A DNA stretch of 64,000 bases, taken from positions 1 through 64,000 of the forward strand of contig WRBB01000011.1 in assembly GCA_009779895.1 (NCBI GenBank), in the 5' to 3' direction. Position 1 is the stretch's first letter; every line of letters starts with the position of its first letter. The position numbers and the translations under genes were made by a program. The notes below the pieces were generated by a model. The model searched no databases and was not told the origin of the DNA. It was given only the letters and a program-made list of their open reading frames with translations. Of this stretch, positions 8,914 through 15,879 are shown piece by piece. Origin of the DNA: Lachnospiraceae bacterium (lineage in GTDB: Bacteria; Bacillota; Clostridia; Lachnospirales; Lachnospiraceae).

Positions 8914-9861
8914 CTATACAGGATATTTAAACTTCTCTGCATTTCTCCGTTTAATCTGTTGGTATTTTCTCTCAATGCCCAAAAATAGTAACATCCCCAC
9001 AATATCAGCGGCTAGCGCAATACCTGCCACCTGCAAAAGCCAAAAATACATACCCAGTTCCTCGTGGGTGGTCACAATCCTTTGGCGATAATTCAAAAAT
9101 GAAGCCGCAAAGGTGGAAATCTCCTGACCTTGTGCAATTGCCACTCCACCAATACCCGGTGTGATGTTCACATGTCCTATCTCACTGGTATCAATCAACT
9201 CACCCTGCACCAAAAAACGAAAATCTGTACCATGGGTCGGCACGTCACAAGTAAACAACGTCACAATAGCATCTGCAGTATCATCAATCACATCTACCTG
9301 ACTTTGATGAATCAATTCGGTACGAAAAACCCGATAGGTATAAACATCATTGCCATTGCTCAACTGAATCCAATGTCCCTCTCTCACATTCAGCAAGGGA
9401 CCAAACAACAAAGATGGGTCACGCATATGATGCCCTGCCAAGGCAAAATTGCCCTGCCCCATAAGCTGATTGGGACGCATAGTACCAGCCCCGGCCAACA
9501 AATTCACATGGGTTGCTCCATAAAATACCGGCAAAAAGATGCCCACCGATTCAATCGTCACAAAACCAATGATATCATTGCGGTCTATTTCCGGCAAATT
9601 TTGGATGATTTCCGGTAACTCAGGGATGGCAATGTCTTCGGAAATCTCTACGGTAGGCCGTGATCTGGCATGATTGTCCGCTAGCTCCTGAGCCGAAAAA
9701 TTGATCACAGAATAGCGGTGCACCGCTTGGGATACGATTTCCGTCTCCAACATCGGCGACATAATAAGCCCAATGCCTACAAACAAAAATATATAAAATA
9801 CAATTGCCGCAAAAATGATTTTTTTCCAATTCCGCTTTGGCTTATCTCCCTCTTTTCTCAT
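8914..9861 (-). CDS. Class A-like sortase of the WxL locus
   Basis: A 315-residue membrane transpeptidase. A basic start and helix at about 13-35 anchor it. The sortase fold follows with IGFVTIESVGIFLPVF, the AGAGTM motif near 124-128, catalytic His144 in ALAGHH, catalytic Cys205 in TLFTC and Arg215 in GTDFRF. A second hydrophobic segment at about 275-297 and a basic tail end the protein; C-terminal helices are commoner in class C enzymes, but the core motifs read like class A. It joins a cleaved LPxTG-type signal to the cell wall. The obvious substrate is the LPQTG protein three genes upstream. The start codon lies one base after the WxL-interacting protein stop, with AAGGA as binding site, so it is the last gene of the operon. 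Confidence 0.9.
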   Translation of the reverse strand: MRKEGDKPKRNWKKIIFAAIVFYIFLFVGIGLIMSPMLETEIVSQAVHRYSVINFSAQELADNHARSRPTVEISEDIAIPELPEIIQNLPEIDRNDIIGFVTIESVGIFLPVFYGATHVNLLAGAGTMRPNQLMGQGNFALAGHHMRDPSLLFGPLLNVREGHWIQLSNGNDVYTYRVFRTELIHQSQVDVIDDTADAIVTLFTCDVPTHGTDFRFLVQGELIDTSEIGHVNITPGIGGVAIAQGQEISTFAASFLNYRQRIVTTHEELGMYFWLLQVAGIALAADIVGMLLFLGIERKYQQIKRRNAEKFKYPV

Positions 9862-9862
9862 T

Positions 9863-10948
9863 TTACAAATCCTTCATAATATCATCAATCAATTGTTTTT
9901 GTGTCTTTTTTGTCTTACCTTTGAAAATCCGAATAAATATCAACGTAAGAATAAGCAACAAAACAGCACCACCGGCAATGAAAATCCACAAAGGCGTACG
10001 CGGTATAGACAAATCCGTGGCATTAAAATAATCCGCTTCATCTGAGGTAATGGTAAAGTTTCGTTCAAACACCCAGTCCCCATTGTCAGAATTAATCTCA
10101 ATCCGAAACGCATACTCACCTGCTACAAAAGCCTCTCCATCTAAATGAATCCCAAAATCAAAATTCGAATTGGGTGCCATTTGCATCATACTAGCAGAAC
10201 GTTCATATAAAATTTCCGTCTCACCCACCGCTCTGACCGTAGCATTGGCATACATTTGATGCACAAAAGCACGCTCAAAATTTTGCAAGGTCGCAGTAAT
10301 CACATTGCGATGATCCCATTGATTGGCTCGCACATCAAGCAAAGCCAGATCCGGATCCACCCGCTCTTCGGTCTGACGTATCAACAAAGCCATTGAGGTG
10401 GCAAATTCGTGACTAATCACCATACCTGAACCTACATCAGGCAATTCTATTTCTTCTTCTTCCACAACCCCTCCATCCACTGTAATACCAAGGGCAATCA
10501 CACCGTCAAACTCTTCCGCAGGCATGGTAATGATGATGGGTACCCGCACACTTTCCCCCGACTCTATCATCACATCGGGAGAAACTGAAACCAACTCTTC
10601 CAAAGTAAAACCCATAGTACTATCCGGCAAAACTCCCTCTACCGTATGATAATTGATGGCACCTCCATTTGAAGTGGTGGCAATGGTCACGTCAATGAGA
10701 TACGTTCTTGTTTCAGATGAACCATTGTATATCTCGATCTCAATAATCTGCTCACTACCTGGCTCCATAATCAAATCAAAAAAATTCCCTATAATCTCAC
10801 GTTGATTTTCCGGAAAAATCGGGGTTACCATAAAATCTAGCATGGCTTTCACCGGCAAATAATTTCCAATCACAAAAATACCCAACATCAGCAAACACAC
10901 AAGGAAACGTACCATACGATTTCTTTTTTCAGTCACTTTTTGCTTCAA
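9863..10948 (-). CDS. WxL-interacting protein (DUF916 and DUF3324), membrane anchored
   Basis: A 361-residue surface protein. A signal or anchor helix at about 13-32 is followed by a DUF916 domain (about 40-160; FDLIMEPGSEQIIEIEIYN), which in WxL loci is taken to bind peptidoglycan, and a DUF3324 domain (about 165-300; LALLDVRANQW, GEYAFRIEIN). A C-terminal helix at about 317-340 precedes a lysine-rich tail, so it is membrane-anchored with both domains outside. In enterococci such proteins bind WxL proteins and accompany them in surface complexes. The start codon is TTG at 10948, chosen for AGGAG eight bases upstream. A 198-base gap with a hairpin separates it from the WxL gene; the sortase follows one base after its stop. 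Confidence 0.85.
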   Translation of the reverse strand: MKQKVTEKRNRMVRFLVCLLMLGIFVIGNYLPVKAMLDFMVTPIFPENQREIIGNFFDLIMEPGSEQIIEIEIYNGSSETRTYLIDVTIATTSNGGAINYHTVEGVLPDSTMGFTLEELVSVSPDVMIESGESVRVPIIITMPAEEFDGVIALGITVDGGVVEEEEIELPDVGSGMVISHEFATSMALLIRQTEERVDPDLALLDVRANQWDHRNVITATLQNFERAFVHQMYANATVRAVGETEILYERSASMMQMAPNSNFDFGIHLDGEAFVAGEYAFRIEINSDNGDWVFERNFTITSDEADYFNATDLSIPRTPLWIFIAGGAVLLLILTLIFIRIFKGKTKKTQKQLIDDIMKDL

Positions 10949-11059
10949 AACCTAAACTCCTTTCGATTATCCACTATGATAAAAACAGCTCACATATCTT
11001 CACATTTTAAATATGCAACTGCTTTTACTATAAAAGATAATCTCAACATTTTCAAGTGA

Positions 11060-11093
11060 AATCGACATAATCTCCAAAGAAATTATGTCGATT
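11060..11093. other. Hairpin between WxL gene and WxL-interacting gene
   Basis: A perfect 12-bp inverted repeat (AATCGACATAAT at 11060-11071, ATTATGTCGATT at 11082-11093) with a 10-base loop. On the minus strand no T-run follows, so it does not look like a full terminator. It may set RNA stability or partial termination, giving more WxL transcript than downstream anchor and sortase transcript. Confidence 0.55.
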
Positions 11094-11146
11094 CAAAACA
11101 CTTACCTTAGTCTAAATAATCACCTATGACATATCTACAATCTACA

Positions 11147-11947
11147 TTAAGATACCGGTTGTCCTTGTCCAGGTTGTGCCGGAGCTGCTGGAGCTGGGAA
11201 TGTAGTTAGTGGCCCCTCTTGTAATCTCCATGTAATCGTCGCATTATAAGTACCTGTGTAGAACAATACACCTGAAGGTACATTCAAAACAACACTTGTT
11301 CCGGAATTGTTCGCTCCACCATTTAGGTTATTTTCACCAAAACGAACTCTGGTATTACCCATACCTTGACCAACAGCTGCTGATGCTAAATTAATTTGAC
11401 CAGAATTTACATCAAGACGTGCAAGACTGTTCAGATGCGTTGGAGCAGCAGTTATAATATCATCTTGATTTGAAAAAGCACCAATGTTTGTCAAATCAAT
11501 TTGTGCACCTGTCAATACCTGACCAGTAGCGGCTCCACTCACTCCAGTAAATTGACTCGCCAATTCTGCTGACAAATTCCAACCCGCACCTGTACCACGC
11601 AAGTCACGAAGTTGAACAAAATATGGTTGATCCGCTGGTGGAATCGCATTAAATCTTCTGTTTGTCGTAGTCACATCATGTGTACCGAAATTGAAGTTTG
11701 GAATAATCTCAAGTGCCAACAAGTTCGTTCCCGTAACCGTTGTATGATCTGTAGGCAATGTAATGCGCGTCGGATCTGTTGGGTCAATCGGTGTTGGCTC
11801 AGTTGGAAGAATCGTTGGTGTTTCAAACGTAATCGTACCTGTACTGTTTGCTTGTTGATCCGCTGGAGCAGCCATTACAGCAAATGCACTACCAAATACC
11901 ATCGCCGCTACTAGAGATAGGGTTAATAAAAGTTTCTTCTTACTCAT
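11147..11947 (-). CDS. WxL-domain surface protein
   Basis: A 266-residue secreted protein. A signal peptide (basic MSKKK, hydrophobic core, likely cut after VMAA near 27) is followed by a proline/threonine-rich stretch (about 43-70) and a C-terminal WxL domain with both family motifs: Trp123-Asn-Leu in GWNLSAELASQF and Trp240-Arg-Leu in ATITWRLQEGP. WxL domains bind non-covalently to cell-wall peptidoglycan and interact with DUF916 proteins, matching the next gene. A short proline/glutamine tail follows the second motif, which in many WxL proteins is almost terminal. AAGGAGG lies just upstream of the ATG. Apart from the N-terminal linker, the protein consists almost wholly of the WxL domain, so it resembles the small WxL proteins of these loci rather than the large adhesins. 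Confidence 0.88.
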   Translation of the reverse strand: MSKKKLLLTLSLVAAMVFGSAFAVMAAPADQQANSTGTITFETPTILPTEPTPIDPTDPTRITLPTDHTTVTGTNLLALEIIPNFNFGTHDVTTTNRRFNAIPPADQPYFVQLRDLRGTGAGWNLSAELASQFTGVSGAATGQVLTGAQIDLTNIGAFSNQDDIITAAPTHLNSLARLDVNSGQINLASAAVGQGMGNTRVRFGENNLNGGANNSGTSVVLNVPSGVLFYTGTYNATITWRLQEGPLTTFPAPAAPAQPGQGQPVS

Positions 11948-12024
11948 TTTTTTCCTCCTTGAATGTAGAAAATTAAATTATTTATTTTCACCACATAACC
12001 ATGTGGTTACTAACATCTTTGCTT

Positions 12025-12516
12025 TTACTTCTTATCTTTTAGAAGTAGGATAGATGCAAATGCTCCACCCAACAATACCGTACCACCCATGAGTGGCAAT
12101 GCTAGACTTCCTGCTTGTCCGGTCTGTGGTAAGCTCTTCCAACCACTACCGCCCGGTCCTGATGGTCCCGGCGCGCCCGGTGCTCCTGGTTGTCCCGGTG
12201 CTCCTGGTGCCCCCGGCTCTCCCGGTGGTGGATCACCAACTGGCGGATCCGGTTCCGGTTCTGGTCCCGTTGGTAACTCTGTCGGCGGTTCCGTTGGTGG
12301 TTCCGTCGGCGGCTCCGTTGGTGGTTCTGTCGGCGGCTCCGTCGGATGCTCACCATAAAATGTTATTCCACCTGTGCCATCTGCAGCACCTGTTGCTTCT
12401 ACCACCAAATAACTTGTCGGCACAATCAACATCACTAATATAAATAAGCCAACCAACTTTATCAACACTCTTGGACAACTTTTTAAATCCACTTTTTTCA
12501 TACTCTGTGTTTCCAT
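12025..12516 (-). CDS. Small LPQTG wall-anchored protein with PTEP and collagen-like repeats
   Basis: A 163-residue sortase substrate. It has an N-terminal signal segment (about 7-41), the short GGITFYGEH block seen in small LPxTG proteins of WxL loci, five PTEP repeats plus a PTEL (58-82), a proline/glutamate stretch, eight collagen-like Gly-X-Y triplets (99-122), and a sorting signal: LPQTG at 129-133, hydrophobic helix and KDKK tail. It probably acts as the covalently attached, rod-like partner of the WxL complex. It is first in the operon. AAGGAGGT lies directly before the ATG at 12516, which is too close; the next ATG at 12501 is too far from it, so the true start is uncertain, though both give a signal peptide. 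Confidence 0.85.
   Translation of the reverse strand: METQSMKKVDLKSCPRVLIKLVGLFILVMLIVPTSYLVVEATGAADGTGGITFYGEHPTEPPTEPPTEPPTEPPTEPPTELPTGPEPEPDPPVGDPPPGEPGAPGAPGQPGAPGAPGPSGPGGSGWKSLPQTGQAGSLALPLMGGTVLLGGAFASILLLKDKK
12151..12222 (-). repeat. Collagen-like Gly-X-Y coding repeat
   Basis: Eight consecutive triplets encoding Gly-X-Y, mostly Gly-Ala-Pro with one Gly-Glu-Pro and one Gly-Gln-Pro, inside the LPQTG protein. The 9-base periodicity in DNA makes copy number prone to change. Confidence 0.8.
12271..12345 (-). repeat. PTEP coding repeat
   Basis: Six near-identical 12-base units, alternating in silent positions, encode PTEP five times and then PTEL. It forms an extended, proline-rich stalk in the wall-anchored protein. 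Confidence 0.8.
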
Positions 12517-12576
12517 ACCTCCTTACTTACTATTAGGCAATCAAATATTACGTTCTACACAGCGTGCCTTAAAGAG

Positions 12577-12604
12577 ATGATAACATATTTTTGAGCGATA
12601 GCAA
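12577..12604 (-). promoter_or_regulatory. Promoter of the WxL operon
   Basis: On the minus strand, TTGCTA (12599-12604), a 16-base spacer and TATCAT (12577-12582) preceded by TGT give a plausible promoter with an extended -10, about 60 bases upstream of the first WxL-locus gene. It lies in the 232-base divergent region shared with the Mga-like regulator, where an operator is expected. Confidence 0.5.
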
Positions 12605-12748
12605 TTCCAACTTTTGGCATAAAGTTTTTTTTTTTGACCAAAAACACTAGTAAAGCCTTGTAAAATCTGATATAACTATATTATTGATATCTTTAAAGTT
12701 TTTCGAACTTTTGCTACAAAACTACTAAAATAGCTAAGGAATACACAT

Positions 12749-14260
12749 ATGCAGAACTTATTCTTATCATTACTACGGGATAAAAGCTTTACCAAACGAG
12801 TGGAAATCTTAAAATATTTGCACTCCGTGACAGTGCCTGTTTCTATTCAAGACATTGTAAAAACATTAAAGCTCTCCCCAACTACCATTCGCAATGGCAT
12901 TCAAGGTCTCAACCATGAATTGGAAGAGTATATTGAAATCTCACCACAGCGTTTTGGGATGTATCTTCTTATTATGAAAAAAAATGTTTCTATTGAGACC
13001 ATTATCACGATTTTGACCCAGGAAATTCCTGAGTACAAAATTATTGATCGTATTTTTCACAATCGTATTTATGACATTTATGATGCGGCTGATGAGTTAA
13101 ATACTTCCCGCTCCACTTTACTGCGCACCATCACCCATATGAATAAGGTGTTGGCCAAGTTTAAGCTGTCCATTGGCAGTGATACCATTCGCCTCAAAGG
13201 CAGAGAAGAAGATATCCGATTCTTTTTGTATAGTTTCTTTTCCCTCTTTGGTGATAGTAAGATTGTTTATGAACAAGCGGAAGCCGATGCGCAACTCTTT
13301 ATTGGTTTAGCGGAAGATATGCATTTGGAAAAGCTACGCTATAGTCATTACAACATGACGATTTGGCTTTCTATCTTAAGGGTACGTTGGAAAAACGAGT
13401 GCTTTATTGAGTCTACTTCTGAACTAAATAAAATACTGGCAGACAATACTGCCTTTGCTGCGTTCAAAGAACTCAGTGACCGATTTTTGTTCAAGGCAAA
13501 TTTCAATGTGAAACTGGCTTTTCCGGAAGTTGCTTGGGCCTATATCAATCTTTTGCATTGCGTGACTTACAGCAGCACCCATTCCTCCAATGAAAACGTG
13601 GGAAATTATCGCTATCTATCTTTGGATTTACCACCGGCTGTTTTAGAGAGTACACACAATCTGATTGACGAAGCCTTGCCGGGCTTATCGCCGGAAAGTG
13701 ATACCTATTTGAAACTAGAAGCATTTATCATCAATATGTATTTATTGTCAAAAATCAGCAGCAATTATGGGATTATCGCGGATGATATTATTCATTACTT
13801 TAAAGCACAATATGAAAGCACTTATCACAAATGGTATGGGCTTCTTTGCAAGTATCGCAAAAAACGCGCTCCTATCTCTTTTGAGCACTTAGAAGATGCT
13901 GCGTCTTGTCTAACTACCATTTCGGCCTCTGCAAGCAAATTAGACGTGACAAAACAGCTGAGGATTGTATTTGCCTTGCAAGGACCTGTGGGATTGGATG
14001 AATATATCATGGAAACCTCCAAACAACTCTTTACAAAAAATATCAAGGTAGACTATTTCTTTGTGCGAGCTGTCTACAAGGAAGAGATTAACTATCGGCG
14101 TGTGGATTTGGTTGTGACCAATTATGATTTGTATTTGGAAGAGGAACCAACTTATCCGATTATTCGGATGTCAAACTTCCCGACCAACCTAGACTGGAGC
14201 AATTTTAGAAAGACTTTGATCAAATTGTCCCGAGAGAAAGAAAATGAAATCAGTGGGTAG
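12749..14260 (+). CDS. Mga/AtxA-type transcriptional regulator
   Basis: A 503-residue regulator with two N-terminal winged helix-turn-helix regions (about 12-60 with IQDIVKTLKLSPTTIRNGI, and about 85-135 with IYDAADELNTSRSTLLRTI), a helical middle part resembling PTS regulation domains, and a C-terminal EIIB-like domain (about 405-500; LRIVFALQGPVGLDEYI). This layout is that of Mga, AtxA and related virulence regulators, whose activity is linked to sugar PTS phosphorylation. It is divergent from the WxL operon with 232 bases between them, which makes it the likely local activator of that operon. AAGGA lies eight bases before the ATG. Regulation of the WxL operon is inferred from position only. 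Confidence 0.8.
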   Translation: MQNLFLSLLRDKSFTKRVEILKYLHSVTVPVSIQDIVKTLKLSPTTIRNGIQGLNHELEEYIEISPQRFGMYLLIMKKNVSIETIITILTQEIPEYKIIDRIFHNRIYDIYDAADELNTSRSTLLRTITHMNKVLAKFKLSIGSDTIRLKGREEDIRFFLYSFFSLFGDSKIVYEQAEADAQLFIGLAEDMHLEKLRYSHYNMTIWLSILRVRWKNECFIESTSELNKILADNTAFAAFKELSDRFLFKANFNVKLAFPEVAWAYINLLHCVTYSSTHSSNENVGNYRYLSLDLPPAVLESTHNLIDEALPGLSPESDTYLKLEAFIINMYLLSKISSNYGIIADDIIHYFKAQYESTYHKWYGLLCKYRKKRAPISFEHLEDAASCLTTISASASKLDVTKQLRIVFALQGPVGLDEYIMETSKQLFTKNIKVDYFFVRAVYKEEINYRRVDLVVTNYDLYLEEEPTYPIIRMSNFPTNLDWSNFRKTLIKLSREKENEISG

Positions 14261-14263
14261 GAA

Positions 14264-14309
14264 GATGCAAGGGGCAGGTGTTAAAGCCATTGTTGCCTTG
14301 CATTTTTTG
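14264..14309 (+). terminator. Terminator after the Mga-like regulator
   Basis: An imperfect stem (ATGCAAGGGGCA at 14264-14275 with TGCCTTGCAT at 14294-14303, two bulged G) followed by six T residues, just after the regulator stop codon. Confidence 0.65.
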
Positions 14310-14341
14310 TACGCATTTTTCTATTTACTTTTAAATATCCA

Positions 14342-14350
14342 TGCTATAAT
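14342..14350 (+). promoter_or_regulatory. Extended -10 promoter for the AlbA-type regulator
   Basis: TGCTATAAT at 14342-14350 is a consensus extended -10 element, 38 bases upstream of the ATG at 14389. The -35 region is poor, as is usual for this promoter type. Confidence 0.6.
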
Positions 14351-14388
14351 AAAGGACAACATTTACTATTCGCAGAGGGAGAAATTGG

Positions 14389-15807
14389 ATGATGATTGAA
14401 AGTCAAAATATAGAATGGAAAGAATCTTGGAAAGAAAAATACCTAAACTGGATTTGTGGTTTTGCCAACGAACAAGGCGGCAAGCTCTACATCGGGATAA
14501 ACAATAAAGGAGAAGTTGTTGGTGTTCCTAACATTAAAAAGCTACTGGAAGACATTCCAAACATGATACGAAGTGCCATTGGCATTGTAGTAGAAGTCAA
14601 TCATTTCGTTCGTGCGGATAAAGACTATCTCGAAATCAATGTACTGCCTCATCCTTTCCCTGTCAGTTGTAAAGGAAAATATTATCTTCGTTCCGGTAGT
14701 ACCTTACAAACATTATCCGGAAACTCGCTTGATGAATTTATGCTTAGAAAACAGGGCATTACATGGGATAACGTCCCGGTTCCTTATGTATCGGCTGACG
14801 ATTTAAGTGACGATGCTGTAAAAAGCTTTGTAAAAATGGCTATCAAAAAAGGGCGCCTCGACCCTAGTATTGCAGGAGAGACAAAAAAAGAATTAATCGA
14901 ACGACTTCATTTGGTTAAAAATGGATACCTAACAAATGCTGCTATTTTATTATTCCACAAGGATCCGGAAAGATTTGTTTTTGGCTCATATATTAAAATT
15001 GGTTTTTTTGAAAGTGACGCAGAAATTATCTATCAAGATGAAATTCACGGCCCTATTTTGGAACAAGTTGATAAAGCAATCTCTCTCATTTATTTTAAAT
15101 ATTTAAAAGCAAAAATTTCATATGAAGGAATACAGAGGTTGGAAAGATATCCTTTCCCAAAAGAAGCCATTCGCGAAGCTCTTTTAAACGCAATCTCGCA
15201 CAAGCTATATACAAGCGGAACACCAATACAAATCAGTATCTACGATGACAAATTGTATATTGCAAATGATGGTAAATTACCGGACAATTGGACTGTGGAA
15301 GACTTAATGGGAAAACACAAGTCAAAGCCATATAATCCTTCCATCGCCCATGTTTTTTATCTTGCGGGATTTATTGAAAGCTGGGGACGCGGTATCGAAA
15401 AAATATGTGTCGCCTGTGAAAAAGACGGTATTCACAAACCAAAATATACAATACACCCTGAAGATATTATGATATGCTTTTCTGCCCCTGAAGATCGAAT
15501 CATTCGCTCCGGAAAGCGTGTGGTTACCGATAGGGTTACCGATAGAGTTACCGATAGGGTTACCGATACGCTTCCAAATAAATTAACTGACAAACCGGGT
15601 ATTTATAATACCTCAAATGAAAACTTTATATTATCGGAGCGAATTCTAAGAGAAATAGAAAAAAACAATAAAGTCTCTATGCAGCAATTAGCCCATACCA
15701 TGTTGGTTTCAAAAAAAACCATCAACAGACATATTCAATTGATGAAAAAAGAGGGGAAAATAGAACGCATTGGAAATCCAAAAAACGGCTACTGGTTGAT
15801 AAAGTAA
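14389..15807 (+). CDS. AlbA_2 / HATPase_c-type transcriptional regulator
   Basis: A 472-residue protein of the Schlafen AlbA_2 family. The N-terminal DNA-binding domain (about 5-115) has IEWKESWKEKYLNWICGFAN and GGKLYIGINNKGEVVGV. A central region leads into a GHKL-like ATPase domain (about 255-345; ALLNAISHKLY, LYIANDGKLPDNW, GRGIEKI). A linker with four VTDR-type repeats (379-394) follows, then a C-terminal winged helix (about 412-470; VSMQQLAHTMLVSKKTINRHI). Such proteins are common, poorly characterised accessory regulators in Firmicutes; target unknown. The ATG at 14389 has AGAGGGA eight bases upstream; a second ATG follows directly. It is convergent with the AAA/PD-(D/E)XK gene and shares a terminator with it. 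Confidence 0.8.
   Translation: MMIESQNIEWKESWKEKYLNWICGFANEQGGKLYIGINNKGEVVGVPNIKKLLEDIPNMIRSAIGIVVEVNHFVRADKDYLEINVLPHPFPVSCKGKYYLRSGSTLQTLSGNSLDEFMLRKQGITWDNVPVPYVSADDLSDDAVKSFVKMAIKKGRLDPSIAGETKKELIERLHLVKNGYLTNAAILLFHKDPERFVFGSYIKIGFFESDAEIIYQDEIHGPILEQVDKAISLIYFKYLKAKISYEGIQRLERYPFPKEAIREALLNAISHKLYTSGTPIQISIYDDKLYIANDGKLPDNWTVEDLMGKHKSKPYNPSIAHVFYLAGFIESWGRGIEKICVACEKDGIHKPKYTIHPEDIMICFSAPEDRIIRSGKRVVTDRVTDRVTDRVTDTLPNKLTDKPGIYNTSNENFILSERILREIEKNNKVSMQQLAHTMLVSKKTINRHIQLMKKEGKIERIGNPKNGYWLIK
15523..15570 (+). repeat. Four 12-bp tandem repeats coding VTDR
   Basis: Units GTTACCGATAGG, with one or two changes, occur four times head to tail and encode VTDR, VTDR, VTDR, VTDT. A change in copy number would keep the frame and change the length of the linker between the ATPase and winged-helix domains. 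Confidence 0.9.
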
Positions 15808-15840
15808 TAAAGATTCGACCTATCAAAACTCCGATACGCA

Positions 15841-15879
15841 AATCGTGGTAGGGGAAATTAAACTCCCCCTGCCACGATT
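15841..15879. terminator. Bidirectional terminator overlapping a gene end
   Basis: AATCGTGGTAGGGG (15841-15854) pairs with CCCCTGCCACGATT (15866-15879) with a single G-T position, followed by TTTC on the plus strand. It sits between convergent genes. Its right half lies inside the last codons of the minus-strand gene ending at 15858. Confidence 0.75.

Noticed and set aside
11990-12007. Palindrome ACCACAT/ATGTGGT between the WxL and LPQTG genes
   Set aside because: It has a short 7-bp stem with a 4-base loop and no T-run, within an operon. It may be a weak hairpin but is not enough to call a terminator.
12271-12345. Tandem 12-base repeats resembling a CRISPR array
   Set aside because: There are no unique spacers between the units, the repeats are in frame within a gene, and no cas genes are near.
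12089-12358. Plus-strand frame coding a glycine-rich, collagen-like product opposite the LPQTG gene
   Set aside because: It is the reverse complement of the Gly-Ala-Pro and PTEP repeats, which also reads as Gly-X-Y. No binding site or signal supports it, and the LPQTG protein has signal peptide and sorting signal.
12635-12690. Promoter of the Mga-like regulator
   Set aside because: TTGACC and several TATA-like hexamers are present, but none are spaced 16-18 bases apart, so no element is called.
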